Assembly (NCBI GenBank): GCA_021732785.1 | Contig: JAKFUG010000022.1 | Location: 124,001 to 188,000, forward strand | Direction of reading: 5' to 3' | DNA length: 64,000 nt | Source: Planctomycetaceae bacterium | Lineage (GTDB): Bacteria; Planctomycetota; Planctomycetia; Planctomycetales; Planctomycetaceae | Part shown: piece after piece, positions 17,088-27,905 of the stretch | How the letters are laid out: the number at the start of each line of letters is the position of its first letter | Position numbering within the stretch: position 1 is the first letter of the stretch | Position numbers and translations under genes: made by a program | The notes under the pieces: model-generated | What the model was told of the DNA's origin: nothing | The model's database searches: none | What the model saw: the letters and a program-made list of their open reading frames with translations, nothing else

Positions 17088-19976
17088 ATGCCGGCTTCAG
17101 GACAGAAGCAAGCGGTTGATCCGGCCTCCGGGAGTGGTCATGCGTTTCCGTTTGTCGGACGCGGCCCCGAGGCACGCCCGTCGGAGACGGTGCTTTCGGC
17201 CCCCCGCCGTGCAGACGACGAGGCCCGCGGCGACTCAACGCCCTCCGCGGTGGCCACGGCGGAAGTTTCGGAACTCTCGAATCGGTTGTTTCCTGCGCAA
17301 ATCACTCACGAGCTTGCGGAAGATTTAAGCGGATTAAAACTCGGCCACTTCCTCATTGAGGAACGGGTCGGCATGGGCGGGATGGGGACCGTTTTTCTTG
17401 CCACCGATGAACGGTTGCAACGTCCGGTGGCCCTGAAAATTCTCTCGCCCACGCAATTGAGCGACCCCGCCTCCATTCAACGCTTTCGCAATGAAGCCCG
17501 CGCGGCGGCACGCCTCGATCATGATCATGTGGCGCGCGTGTTCTTTTATGGTGAAGAACAAGGCCTGCATTTTATTGCGTTCGAGTTCGTCCAGGGCAAA
17601 AACCTGCGGGACGTCATTCGCGCGCGGGGACGGTTGGAACCGGCTGAGTCTGTGAGTTATGCCGTGCAACTGGCCGCCGCACTCTGCCATACGAGCGCGT
17701 GCGGCGTGGTGCATCGCGACATCAAGCCCTCGAACATCATCATTACGCCCCAGGGGAAAGCAAAGCTCGTCGACTTGGGTTTGGCGCGAAAAGAAAACCT
17801 GGAAGCCTCCGCGCAATTAACAGTGGCCGGAACGACGCTGGGCACCTTCGATTACATCGCTCCGGAACAGGCCAAGGATCCGCGGAATGTCGACGTTCGT
17901 AGCGACATCTACGCTCTCGGCGGCACCTTGTATCACATGCTGACGGGCGAGTTGCCCTATCCCGAAGGGACGGTGCTGCAACGGCTGCTGGATCATCAGG
18001 AGAAAGATCCGCCCGATCCGGCGCTGCGAAATCGTCGTGTCCCTCCGGGGTTGTCGGCGATTGTCAAAAAGATGCTCGCCGCCGATCCCCGTCGTCGTTA
18101 CCTGAACGCCGAAGACTTGCTGCGCGATCTGCTGCTCATGGCGAGTTCGCTCGGCCTGCAACCGATTCCGTCGGATTCCGCAGTCATGGCGGCGTGGTCG
18201 CCCCGGCGCGAAGCCTTCTGGACGCAAAACGGCGGCTGGATTTCGGCCGCGGTGATTCTGCTGGTCGCTGTGGGATTGTTGCAAGCATTTCCGGAGATGG
18301 TGCAGCGTTATTCCGGCGATTCCACGGACGCTCCCGAGCGCATCGTTGATTTAGGATTCGGACCCTCGACTCCCAAAACCGAGTCACCGTCCGCCACGGA
18401 GGCCTCGGTTTCCATCGTCCCGCCGTTTAGCGGCAGTGCCAACGACCCGCTCAATGGCCGCAGCCGAGGCCATTCCTCGAAGGAAACGATCATTGGGTCC
18501 GCGGGGGAAATGCCGAAGCACGAAAATGGTACGACGGGTTCGACAGTGGCCCGTACGGAGATTGAAGCACCGTTGGCCAGCACGGGTTCGGTCAATACCC
18601 TCGTGCCGATCAAGCCGCCGGGGGTCTTTGACGGAAAATTGCCGTTGATCAGCAGCGAGCTTCTCGCCAACGCGACATCGCTCAATGACGCGTTGCCGCT
18701 GCCGACGGCTCCGAGTCCATTCGCTCCCGTCGAACCGCAAAAAACAGAACCGCGGCCCGGAACCGTGGCAAGCCTTGGTGCCGACTCGGCGCGTTCCGCC
18801 GACATTGGCATCGACGTGCCGGGGTTGTTTCAGGTCGTCGGTACGGGAAAATCCTATTTCACGCTGGAAGCCGCGTGCTCTGAGGCGCGCGATCAGGCGA
18901 TCATTGAATTGAACTTCGATGGTCGTCTTGCCAAGCCCGAGAGTCCCCTGCGCTTGCGACAGAAGCGGTTGGTGATTCAGGCGGCGAAGGGGCGGCGACC
19001 GATTATCGTGTTTGCTCCCCCGAGTGGTGCGACCGACCCGGCGATGACGCGAATGGTGCATGTTTCCGGGGGGACGCTGAGTCTGAACAACGTTGGGCTG
19101 GAATTGAGAATTCCGGAAAATGCCGGCGGACAGGCCTGGTCGCTTTTCAGTCTGGCTCGTCCCGAACGCCTCCGTTTGCAAGGCGTGACGGCAACCATCA
19201 TCAATCCGCGCAACGCCCAAGCGATGTTTGTGGAATTCACCGCGCCGCTGGCGGAAGGCTTAACCAAGGGAGCCATGAAAGAAGGGGCGGCGGCACTGAT
19301 TACCGATTTCGGCATCGATCGCTGTCTGTTCCGGGGTGAAGGAAGCGGATTGGTCGTTCGCGATTCGGCTCCGCTCCGCTGTGAAATTAAGGAGTCGCTG
19401 TTCGGTCTCTCGGAATCGCTGGTGATGACCGATGTTTCGAGCCAAACCATGCAGGCACCGGGCGATATCTCGCTGGAGTTGAGTCGCAGCACGATTCTGC
19501 TCGGGGGCAGTCTGGTTTCGCTCGCGCATGGGGAAGAACTGGGCGCGCGCTCGGCGACGATCTCCATTACGTCGCGACACCTGATTGTGGCCTGTCCGAA
19601 AGATCGCCCCTTGCTGGAACAGACCGTTCCGGTGGAAGCCATGGAGTTCCGCAAGACGGTCAAATGGGTCGATGAAGCCAACGTCTTCGACGACATTCAA
19701 ACGTTTTGGAGCGTGCGTTCCTCTTTAACCGCGGCGACGCCGAAAACGTGGGATTTCATGGCGTGGAAAAGCTACTGGAGTGCGGGCGAAGAGTCCCGCA
19801 ATCTGACGGTTCCCTGGCGTCGCGATTGGCGGCGGCAAGCGTGGTCGGAATTGACCAAAGAAGAGGCTCGCTTTGATCCGCTGCCCGAAAACCTCGCGGC
19901 TCCAGCCGATGTGGTTCCCGGTGCGCCGCTCGATCAATTGCCGCTGGAGCCCGCGGTGGCCGTCCCCGCGCTCTGA
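17088..19976 (+). CDS. Transmembrane Ser/Thr protein kinase with large C-terminal ectodomain
   Basis: 962 residues from ATG 17088. After an 80-residue N-terminal tail comes a complete Hanks-type kinase (about 85-350): glycine loop VGMGGMGTVF, catalytic Lys117 in VALKIL, HRD 209-211 in VVHRDIKPSN, metal site DLGLA from 229, APEQA. A single membrane helix (about 384-402, AAVILLVAVGLLQAF) separates it from a 560-residue C-terminal part: a Pro/Ser/Thr-rich linker (to about 590), then a region resembling a right-handed beta-helix (LRLRQKRLVIQAAKGRRPII; LSLNNVGLELRI; CLFRGEGSGLVVRDSAPLRC). I infer an external sensor domain. It ends two bases before the convergent rhodanese gene. Confidence 0.93.
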   Translation: MPASGQKQAVDPASGSGHAFPFVGRGPEARPSETVLSAPRRADDEARGDSTPSAVATAEVSELSNRLFPAQITHELAEDLSGLKLGHFLIEERVGMGGMGTVFLATDERLQRPVALKILSPTQLSDPASIQRFRNEARAAARLDHDHVARVFFYGEEQGLHFIAFEFVQGKNLRDVIRARGRLEPAESVSYAVQLAAALCHTSACGVVHRDIKPSNIIITPQGKAKLVDLGLARKENLEASAQLTVAGTTLGTFDYIAPEQAKDPRNVDVRSDIYALGGTLYHMLTGELPYPEGTVLQRLLDHQEKDPPDPALRNRRVPPGLSAIVKKMLAADPRRRYLNAEDLLRDLLLMASSLGLQPIPSDSAVMAAWSPRREAFWTQNGGWISAAVILLVAVGLLQAFPEMVQRYSGDSTDAPERIVDLGFGPSTPKTESPSATEASVSIVPPFSGSANDPLNGRSRGHSSKETIIGSAGEMPKHENGTTGSTVARTEIEAPLASTGSVNTLVPIKPPGVFDGKLPLISSELLANATSLNDALPLPTAPSPFAPVEPQKTEPRPGTVASLGADSARSADIGIDVPGLFQVVGTGKSYFTLEAACSEARDQAIIELNFDGRLAKPESPLRLRQKRLVIQAAKGRRPIIVFAPPSGATDPAMTRMVHVSGGTLSLNNVGLELRIPENAGGQAWSLFSLARPERLRLQGVTATIINPRNAQAMFVEFTAPLAEGLTKGAMKEGAAALITDFGIDRCLFRGEGSGLVVRDSAPLRCEIKESLFGLSESLVMTDVSSQTMQAPGDISLELSRSTILLGGSLVSLAHGEELGARSATISITSRHLIVACPKDRPLLEQTVPVEAMEFRKTVKWVDEANVFDDIQTFWSVRSSLTAATPKTWDFMAWKSYWSAGEESRNLTVPWRRDWRRQAWSELTKEEARFDPLPENLAAPADVVPGAPLDQLPLEPAVAVPAL

Positions 19977-20327
19977 TCAGTAACGCGGGATCGCGGGATC
20001 GATCTGCTGCGACCACAGGTCGATGCCGCCGGCCATGCTGCAGGCCTGCGTAAAACCCTGCTTGCGCAGCCACATCGCCACGCGCAAGCTGCGGCCGCCG
20101 TGATGACAATGGACGACAACCATGTCGTTCTTGCGCGGTTCGAGTTCCGCCGCCCGGTCGGTCAGTTGGCTCATTGGCAGTAGCGTTGCCCCGGCAATCT
20201 TCGCGGTGGCGTACTCATCCGGTTCGCGGCAATCAATAAAGCAAAACGGCTCTCCCGCGGCGAGTTTCTGCTGTACCGTCTGGCACGTGATCTCCAGCGG
20301 AATCGAAGCGTCATGGGATGCGGTCAT
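19977..20327 (-). CDS. Single-domain rhodanese-like sulfurtransferase
   Basis: 116 residues from ATG 20327. One rhodanese domain: VQQKLAAGEPFCFIDCREPD, the CH2A motif region, and the active-site loop VVHCHHGGRS with the persulfide-forming Cys74. The protein is cytosolic (no signal). The six-residue loop CHHGGRS matches GlpE/PspE-like single-domain enzymes. Its stop abuts that of the kinase gene on the other strand. Physiological sulfur acceptor unknown. Confidence 0.92.
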   Translation of the reverse strand: MTASHDASIPLEITCQTVQQKLAAGEPFCFIDCREPDEYATAKIAGATLLPMSQLTDRAAELEPRKNDMVVVHCHHGGRSLRVAMWLRKQGFTQACSMAGGIDLWSQQIDPAIPRY

Positions 20328-20372
20328 TTTCAATGGTGTCCGAAAAGTTTTTTGCGGGTCGTGCGACTCAGG

Positions 20373-21956
20373 TTACTTCGCACCGAGTTCGTACAGCCGC
20401 GCGTGAATCATCATTTGAAAGACAAACGTGGCGACGATGAATAACGTCCAGGCAATCCCCAGCACGATGAGGTGTGCCGCGGCCCCGCCTTCCGAGGAAA
20501 TCATGATGAGGATCATGAAAATCGGACAGCAGTACATCGTGATCAGCATCACGAAAAATGCCAACGGCAACGCACCCCATTTCACGAATAGCGACAACAG
20601 CACCACCAGATGCAAGAAGACCGAAAACATGACGATCGGAAACCAGAAGCCCGGATGACCGGCAACTTTGAACCATTCGTCGGCATTCGGTGCCACCAGC
20701 ACGCTATCCGCGATGACAAACAGCAGCGTCGGCAACGCGCCGAGCAACATCCCCGCCAGTTTGGAATAAGCCACATAGGCGATCGATCGCGGCAGCATCA
20801 ACAGCGACGACAGCGTCTGCAAGCGGATTTCATCGTGAAACAACCGCGAAGCATAGATGCTGAGTTCGATCACCAGCACGGCAATCACAATCGCGAAGTG
20901 CGCCGGCACGACTTCCTGGTCCACATCCCACGGTTGGGGATCGCCCGCGATGATTCGCACGCCCGCCAGGATGGGATACATCAGAAAATAGAGCGCAAGA
21001 AAGCCGACGAGCTTGATGACGAGAAACACATTGCCCCCGGTGAGAAAGTTGTACTCTTTCCACACCAGCGCATTCCCCCAGGCGCGACCCGAGCCGGCCC
21101 AGGTCGCCCGACGCGTGGTTTGTGACAACATCCCGCGACTGATGCCCTGCACGTCCGCGGTGAGCGCGAATCGGTAGAACAAGGCCCACGACAAGAGAAA
21201 AAAGGCCAGACCGCCCCCCAGGTTGGTGATGACCTGGGTTGTAATAATGGCTTCATCAAAACCGGTTTGCAGAATGGCATACAGGCGCAGGATGACATCG
21301 GACTGAATCACGACGTCCATCGCGGAATTGAGCCATTTTCCGAAGATCGAGGAGGATCCCCAGGCCGAAGCCAGCAACACGGCTTTCGGGGCCTGCAACA
21401 AATGCGGCATGATGCTATGGACGATGAGCCACAGCGTGGTCAACCCGGCAGCCGTCCCGCTGCGACGACTGATCACGGAACAAAGTAGTCCCACATTCGA
21501 CATCAGCACGGTGAACGCCAGCAGCGCGACATACGCGGCCACCACCTGGTGCAACGTCACCCCGCCGAGCGTGATTGCCAGCAGCGTGAATGGAAACTGC
21601 ACGGTCAGCAGCAACAGCGCCTGAAACATCCGTGCGGTCGATTTCCCCAGCAAAATTCCCAGCGGATTGATCCCGGCCATCATCAGCAGGCCGATGGTGT
21701 CTTCCTCTTTCTCTTCGGTAATCGCCGACGAAAAAAAACTGATCCCCCCGAAGGCTATGAACGACACATTGAGAAAAATCATGTTCATGAAGAACTGCAA
21801 ACCGGGCGCGCCGTACATCATCGCCTGAACCTGCGCGATCATCATCATCATGTAGATAATGACGATGAACGCCAGGCGAAAGAGGTGCGTTTGCAACTGC
21901 CGCGCATCGAGTCGCAGCGATCGCCCCATCAGGGTTGCGATGCCGTGAAACATCAC
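20373..21956 (-). CDS. ABC-2 type transporter permease
   Basis: 527 residues with many hydrophobic helices (for example FIVIIYMMMMIAQVQAMMYG, LALYFLMYPILAGV, LIVLGIAWTLFIVATFVFQ). The N-terminal half has the ABC-2 permease pattern, including the cytoplasmic EEKEEDTIGLLMMAGINPLG coupling segment. Its ATG overlaps the stop of the ATPase gene by four bases (ATGA), so the two are translationally coupled and form one exporter. Together with the membrane protein at 23074 this three-gene order recalls the GldA-GldF-GldG arrangement. Substrate unknown. Confidence 0.9.
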   Translation of the reverse strand: MMFHGIATLMGRSLRLDARQLQTHLFRLAFIVIIYMMMMIAQVQAMMYGAPGLQFFMNMIFLNVSFIAFGGISFFSSAITEEKEEDTIGLLMMAGINPLGILLGKSTARMFQALLLLTVQFPFTLLAITLGGVTLHQVVAAYVALLAFTVLMSNVGLLCSVISRRSGTAAGLTTLWLIVHSIMPHLLQAPKAVLLASAWGSSSIFGKWLNSAMDVVIQSDVILRLYAILQTGFDEAIITTQVITNLGGGLAFFLLSWALFYRFALTADVQGISRGMLSQTTRRATWAGSGRAWGNALVWKEYNFLTGGNVFLVIKLVGFLALYFLMYPILAGVRIIAGDPQPWDVDQEVVPAHFAIVIAVLVIELSIYASRLFHDEIRLQTLSSLLMLPRSIAYVAYSKLAGMLLGALPTLLFVIADSVLVAPNADEWFKVAGHPGFWFPIVMFSVFLHLVVLLSLFVKWGALPLAFFVMLITMYCCPIFMILIMISSEGGAAAHLIVLGIAWTLFIVATFVFQMMIHARLYELGAK

Positions 21957-22948
21957 TTGACCCCGCGTTCGGTCAGGTCCATGAAGGCTTCATTGAGATG
22001 GCGCCGATCGGCGGTGAAGCCCGTCACCGGCACGTCCCATTCCACCAGTTGCCGCAAGAGAGCGTTGGTGTTGGTGACCGCGTCGTCAAACGTCAGCCGG
22101 TATTCCGGCCGGCCTTCAACCGGTTCCACCTTCAGCACGCCCGGCATTTGTTCCAGCCGCGGCTGCATGCCGTCCACGCCGGTGCCAAAAGCGATACGGT
22201 AGGTGGGGTGTTCCCCGGTATGGGCGAGCAGATCGTGCATGGACCCCGAGTATTTGATCTTGCCGCGGTCGATGATCGTCACGCTGTCGCACAATTCGGC
22301 GAGTTCACTGAGAATGTGCGAACTGATGAAGATCGTTTTTCCCATCGCTTTCAGCGCTTTGAGGATTTCCATCAGCTCGATGCGGGCCCGCGGATCGAGT
22401 CCCGATGCCGGTTCGTCGAGCAGCAGGACTTCGGGGTCATTCACCAGCACCCGCGCTAAGCTGACGCGCTGCTGCATCCCGCGGGACAGGCCGCCGATGA
22501 GGTCTTCCCGACGGCCGCCCATATCCGTCAGTGACAGGACGTCATCAATCACGCGGGTCCGTTCGACGAGCGACAATCCATATGCGGCGGCAAAAAAATC
22601 GAGGTATTCAAAAACGGTCATCTGCCGATAGGTGCTGAAATGATCGGGCATAAACCCGATTTTACGGCGGACCGCGCGGGTGTCGAAGACGACATCGTGT
22701 CCAAACACACGAACCGTGCCGAACTGCGGCCGCAACAGCGTGCAGATGATCCGCAGCGTGGTGGTTTTCCCGGCACCGTTGGGTCCGACGAAACCATGCA
22801 ACGATTGCGGTGCGACTTGAAACGTCACCCGGTCGAGGGCCCGGCGACCTTTGAAGCTCTGCACGAGTCCCTGCACGTCAATCACCGGCCGCAACCCCAT
22901 TGTCGGGGCCGGGGGCGGCATCTGCGGCGTGACTTCACTTTCACTCAT
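21953..22948 (-). CDS. ABC transporter ATP-binding protein
   Basis: 331 residues. Walker A GPNGAGKTT, Q-loop region, signature LSRGMQQRVSLARVL, Walker B VLLLDEPASGLDPRARIE and the switch histidine in TIFISSHILSEL are all intact. The subfamily is that of ABC-2 exporters (CcmA/NatA/GldA-like). About 100 residues follow the ATPase domain, as is usual in this group. It is encoded between the large membrane protein and the permease, all on the minus strand, and would energise the permease from the cytosolic side. Confidence 0.95.
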   Translation of the reverse strand: MSESEVTPQMPPPAPTMGLRPVIDVQGLVQSFKGRRALDRVTFQVAPQSLHGFVGPNGAGKTTTLRIICTLLRPQFGTVRVFGHDVVFDTRAVRRKIGFMPDHFSTYRQMTVFEYLDFFAAAYGLSLVERTRVIDDVLSLTDMGGRREDLIGGLSRGMQQRVSLARVLVNDPEVLLLDEPASGLDPRARIELMEILKALKAMGKTIFISSHILSELAELCDSVTIIDRGKIKYSGSMHDLLAHTGEHPTYRIAFGTGVDGMQPRLEQMPGVLKVEPVEGRPEYRLTFDDAVTNTNALLRQLVEWDVPVTGFTADRRHLNEAFMDLTERGVK

Positions 22949-22970
22949 CGGTCATCGATCCGTTTGAACA

Positions 22971-23042
22971 GTTGGGGCGGGGGCCCCAACCTATGAATGT
23001 GAAACTAACAAGGTACACATAGGTCGGGGCCCCTGCCCCAAC
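22971..23042. repeat. REPIN-like doublet, family E (GGGGCGGGGGCCCC)
   Basis: Arms GTTGGGGCGGGGGCCCCAAC plus CTATG at 22971-22995 and its inverse at 23018-23042, separated by 22 bases. A second copy of the family is at 61164-61232. It sits between two genes of the ABC-2 operon without an obvious terminator function. Confidence 0.9.
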
Positions 23043-23073
23043 GGATGGGCAATCAAATTGACCGCAGATCCCG

Positions 23074-24927
23074 TCATGGCGTCTCTTCCAGAGGCAGGTC
23101 GATCGAGTACAGCACCCAACCCTCCTGACGGCCCACGTGCGAGTCATTAACGAACAGCGCGTCGGTCATCGGGGCGACGTACATCAGCCGCACCATGCCG
23201 GGCGGTAAGCGAAAGGTCTGCGCATCCCCTTCGGTCGTCACACCCAACCGACGGGCCATGAGCGGATGAAACATCTCGCGGTATTGCTCGACCACCGGAC
23301 GGGTGTCGCCGCCGTAGTAGCCGCCCATGCGGTATTGCCAGTTGTTCTGAAAATCCTGCACGCGGAGAAACCCGGCCGCGGTTCCCATGCTGCCGACGGA
23401 TTGCAGCGTCCCGTCCAGCCGCGTCATGTTGTAGAACCGTTCGCCATGCAGCAGCGTGATCATCTCCGCCGTTGCGGGGAGTTCCCCTTCCCACGTCAAT
23501 TGCAGGGATTGCAGCGTCGTGCCGCTGTATTGCGGATTCACAATCTTGAACTTCGGCACGGGCACCCTGGCTTTGGTGCGGTGTGTGAATTCGCGCGATG
23601 AGAACGGCGGGATATCGGCCCGGAACAACGCCTCGGCTCCGTTGCGGATCCATTTCGAGACCGGTTCGGCAATGCTGCACGTCGAGTACAGCGTGCCGAT
23701 GCCGTTGTGGCTGATGTCGTAATCGCCCCCCGCGGTCACGAACACGTTCGACCACTGCGTTACATCGGCCTGACCATCGGGCAGCATGCGGGCAATCGCG
23801 ACGGAATGGACCGCCGTCGCTTCGCCATACCCGCGCTGGCCGACATAACCGAACAGCAGACTGAAGAGCAGCACTGTCCCGATTAGCGCGGCGTACACGG
23901 CTCGATAATCGGTCCAGCGTCGGCCGACGAGATAACACCCCGGAAAGACGAGCGCGATGTAAACCCAGAAGAGCAGATGCAGCAGCGGCCAATTGTGATC
24001 GGGCTTGGTCATGCCCTTCAGTCGCGACAGAAATGACGAGCTGCTGAGGATGTCGCTGCCATCCTGAAATTCGTTGCCGACCGATTGTTCCTGCTCGCCG
24101 CTGTCGAGCGCGGGAGATTCGAGAACCGTGCCATCGCCGCGGACGTGCCTGCGCGGGGGCATGACATTCAACGCTTCGGTCAGTTTCTCGGGCGAGGCTT
24201 CCGTCCGGGCAAACGCGACTCGAAAGACGCGCCCGGCTCCAAAACTGCGCTGGTCGAGCGGACCGTTCAGGACCCCCATCGTCGCTGGGAATTCGGGGAA
24301 ACTTCCATTGGTGTCGTGCATGACGAACGCTGTTCCGCCGAGCGTGAGCCAGTCGAGGAACGCCTGCCGCCGCGGTTCGTCCCAGTTGGGAACGCTGTCC
24401 AGGAAAACGGCCTGCAACCCATCGGTCGCGGTGACAAACGGCGGGAAGAGCACATCGGGCAATCGTTTCAGCGGCAGATTCTTTCGATTCAATCCGCCGC
24501 CATCAATCATGATGCGCGACGGCCAGCCAAAGCGGGCCTGCTGCACATCGATGGGCGGCATCATCTGACCGGACTTCGTGATGACGTCGAGTTGAAAGTC
24601 CTCGGAATCAGTCGAGATATACGGATAGAATTGCACCCAGCGCTCGCCAAACGGACTAACGAACGTGCTCTCGATGAGGGGGGCATCAACGCGATTGGCA
24701 TTCCACCGCTTGGTGAGCCGCAGTTCCCCTTCGAACGCCGTGGGCAACGGTTGATTGACGAGAATCGACAACATATTGAAACGGTTGCGGGTCAGCTTGC
24801 CGTCATAGCCCCAGCGGACTTCCACGATATCCAACGCCCGCGCGGGTACCGACGTCGTGAAGCACGCCAGCCCGCAGAGCGCTCCGAGCAGCATTCGGCC
24901 CTGGATCACATTCATCCGCGTCATCAT
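23074..24927 (-). CDS. Exported membrane protein of an ABC-2 export operon (GldG-like context)
   Basis: About 617 residues from ATG 24927; the start is uncertain because no ribosome site is clear (ATG 24915 gives the same signal peptide, MNVIQGRMLLGALCGLACF). The large N-terminal part is extracytoplasmic and begins LDIVEVRWGYDGKLTRNRFN. Residues around 200-260 (AVFLDSVPNWDEPRRQAFLD, then GGTAFVMHDTNG) resemble the GATase-like/IFT52-like fold seen in GldG-type partners of ABC-2 systems. Two membrane helices occur near the middle (LLHLLFWVYIALVFPGCYLV and AALIGTVLLFSLLFGYV). The fixed position upstream of the ATPase and permease suggests an accessory subunit. I do not recognise an exact family. 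Confidence 0.75.
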   Translation of the reverse strand: MMTRMNVIQGRMLLGALCGLACFTTSVPARALDIVEVRWGYDGKLTRNRFNMLSILVNQPLPTAFEGELRLTKRWNANRVDAPLIESTFVSPFGERWVQFYPYISTDSEDFQLDVITKSGQMMPPIDVQQARFGWPSRIMIDGGGLNRKNLPLKRLPDVLFPPFVTATDGLQAVFLDSVPNWDEPRRQAFLDWLTLGGTAFVMHDTNGSFPEFPATMGVLNGPLDQRSFGAGRVFRVAFARTEASPEKLTEALNVMPPRRHVRGDGTVLESPALDSGEQEQSVGNEFQDGSDILSSSSFLSRLKGMTKPDHNWPLLHLLFWVYIALVFPGCYLVGRRWTDYRAVYAALIGTVLLFSLLFGYVGQRGYGEATAVHSVAIARMLPDGQADVTQWSNVFVTAGGDYDISHNGIGTLYSTCSIAEPVSKWIRNGAEALFRADIPPFSSREFTHRTKARVPVPKFKIVNPQYSGTTLQSLQLTWEGELPATAEMITLLHGERFYNMTRLDGTLQSVGSMGTAAGFLRVQDFQNNWQYRMGGYYGGDTRPVVEQYREMFHPLMARRLGVTTEGDAQTFRLPPGMVRLMYVAPMTDALFVNDSHVGRQEGWVLYSIDLPLEETP

Positions 24928-25113
24928 TTTCGAGGAGCAAACCGTGAAGAATGAGCAGCGAACATCAGAACATGCGTGTGAACGAAAGGCAAATCCGTGC
25001 GTAACCCGACGGAGAAGGAGTGAAAAGTGCAAATCGCAAAATGGAGAAGACGAACAATCCACGCTTGCCGCTTAGCGGGTTTAACGGCGGGCAATTTCAT
25101 CCCGTTGCATCAA

Positions 25114-26406
25114 CTACAACCGCGTGATGCGATAACCCGGATGGTCTTCCCGGAACAATTCCGGCAACAATCGTGTCCCCAAACCCGGCCCCGTCGGCAA
25201 TTCCGCGTGTCCGTTCTTGATGACGACGTTGGTGTCGATGAGTTGCGGATACAGCGTGCGGATGTGGGCGCGGACGGTTTCCTGCCACATTACGTTCGGC
25301 ACCGCGGCGGCGACGTGCAGGCCGGAGAACAACGTCAGCGGTCCCGTGCAGTCGTGCATCAGCGTGGGGACATTGTCGATCTGTGCGAGTTCCGCGATCC
25401 GCTTCGTTTCGCTGATCCCGCCGACCCATGTCGGATCGGCCATGATGTAATCGGCTCCGCGGAGGGCGAGCGCCCGTTTGTAACTCTCGCGGGTGATGAG
25501 CATTTCGCTGATTGCCAGGGGAACGCCGCCGCGGTGCCGGAGTTCCGCCAGTGATTCGAGACAATCGGGTCGCAGCAGGTCTTCGCACCACAGGAGGCCA
25601 ACATCGCGCAAGACCTCGGCAATCCGTGTCGCCGCGGGGAGCGAAAAGAAACCGTGACCGTCGAGCATCAGTTCGATCTTGTCGCCGACGCGATCCCGGA
25701 TGGCGAACAGTGGTTTCAGCGCGGCTTTCAATGCGGGGAGTGCGAGGTAATGGCCGCCGTGGTTCTGATACAACCCGTCGAGCGTCCACACCTTCATCGC
25801 GGTGATTCCTTCGGCAAGCAGTTCTTCCGCGAGGTCCGCCGGTTCGTTGGCGCTGCGCCAGTTGTCTTCGAGCGGGCCCGATTTGCCGGGATCGCCATGA
25901 CCGGGCCAACCCTGCGCATCGGGGGCATCCAGCGGACGGCGTCCATACGACGGACCGCCGCAACTGTTATAGATGGGGACGCGATCCCGCACTGGGCCGC
26001 CAAGCAACCGCCACACCGGTTCCTGCCGCAGTTGCCCGGCGATGTCCCACAGCGCGAGATCGATCGCAGACATCGCCCGCATCTCAGCTCCGAACCCACC
26101 GAACGAGGCACACCGTTCGTACAGAAACCGCCAGTGACTTTCGATCGCGAGCGCATCGGCTCCGAGCAACCGCCGGGCCATCCAGTCGTGCAACACCGCC
26201 GCGACCGCATGCGGCAGGTAATACGATTCGCCATGCCCAATGACCGGCGTCCCGTTGACCGTCCCCGCATCGGTGTGCAGCCGCAACAGCACCAGCCCCG
26301 CCATCACTTCATGGGGAATGACCGTCTCCACCGCCGTAATCCGCGGCCCGCGCCGGTAAGCATGCTCCTGAATCGCACTAGAAGCCCGCACCGTGAAATC
26401 GGTCAT
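25114..26406 (-). CDS. Mandelate racemase / muconate lactonizing enzyme family protein
   Basis: 430 residues of the enolase superfamily: an N-terminal capping domain (to about 135) and a barrel. Metal ligands appear to be Asp249 in LMLDGHGF, Glu275 in WCEDLL and Glu301 in ISEMLI; Lys205 (TAMKVW) and His351 (LMHDCTGPL) are candidate acid/base residues. This pattern fits sugar-acid dehydratases (galactonate, mannonate or fuconate type) better than racemases, but the substrate is not readable by eye. No obvious sugar-acid genes adjoin it. A family-A doublet lies just upstream. Confidence 0.9.
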   Translation of the reverse strand: MTDFTVRASSAIQEHAYRRGPRITAVETVIPHEVMAGLVLLRLHTDAGTVNGTPVIGHGESYYLPHAVAAVLHDWMARRLLGADALAIESHWRFLYERCASFGGFGAEMRAMSAIDLALWDIAGQLRQEPVWRLLGGPVRDRVPIYNSCGGPSYGRRPLDAPDAQGWPGHGDPGKSGPLEDNWRSANEPADLAEELLAEGITAMKVWTLDGLYQNHGGHYLALPALKAALKPLFAIRDRVGDKIELMLDGHGFFSLPAATRIAEVLRDVGLLWCEDLLRPDCLESLAELRHRGGVPLAISEMLITRESYKRALALRGADYIMADPTWVGGISETKRIAELAQIDNVPTLMHDCTGPLTLFSGLHVAAAVPNVMWQETVRAHIRTLYPQLIDTNVVIKNGHAELPTGPGLGTRLLPELFREDHPGYRITRL

Positions 26407-26445
26407 CGATCAGAACTCCGGTATTCAAATGGAAGAGAGAAGTCT

Positions 26446-26536
26446 GCACCCCGGCTGCTTCCTGGCAGCCGGGGTGCTTGGATGGAGGCGTTGACTTTCC
26501 AAAAGCACCCCGGCTGCTCGGAAGCAGCCGGGGTGC
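26446..26536. repeat. REPIN-like doublet, family A, third copy
   Basis: 32-base hairpins at 26446-26477 and 26505-26536 with stem GCACCCCGGCTGC / GCAGCCGGGGTGC and loops of opposite orientation. Lies in the 158-base gap between two minus-strand genes. Confidence 0.9.
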
Positions 26537-26564
26537 GACGCCCTGCTTCCGTGGAAACCTGCTC

Positions 26565-27875
<1,311 letters not shown>

Positions 27876-27905
27876 GGGGTTTCGGATGCGGTGGAGTGGT
27901 GTTTT

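Noticed and set aside
22971-23042. Rho-independent terminator within the ABC operon
   Set aside because: No T-tract follows and the same sequence recurs at 61164 in another context; it fits a repeat element better.
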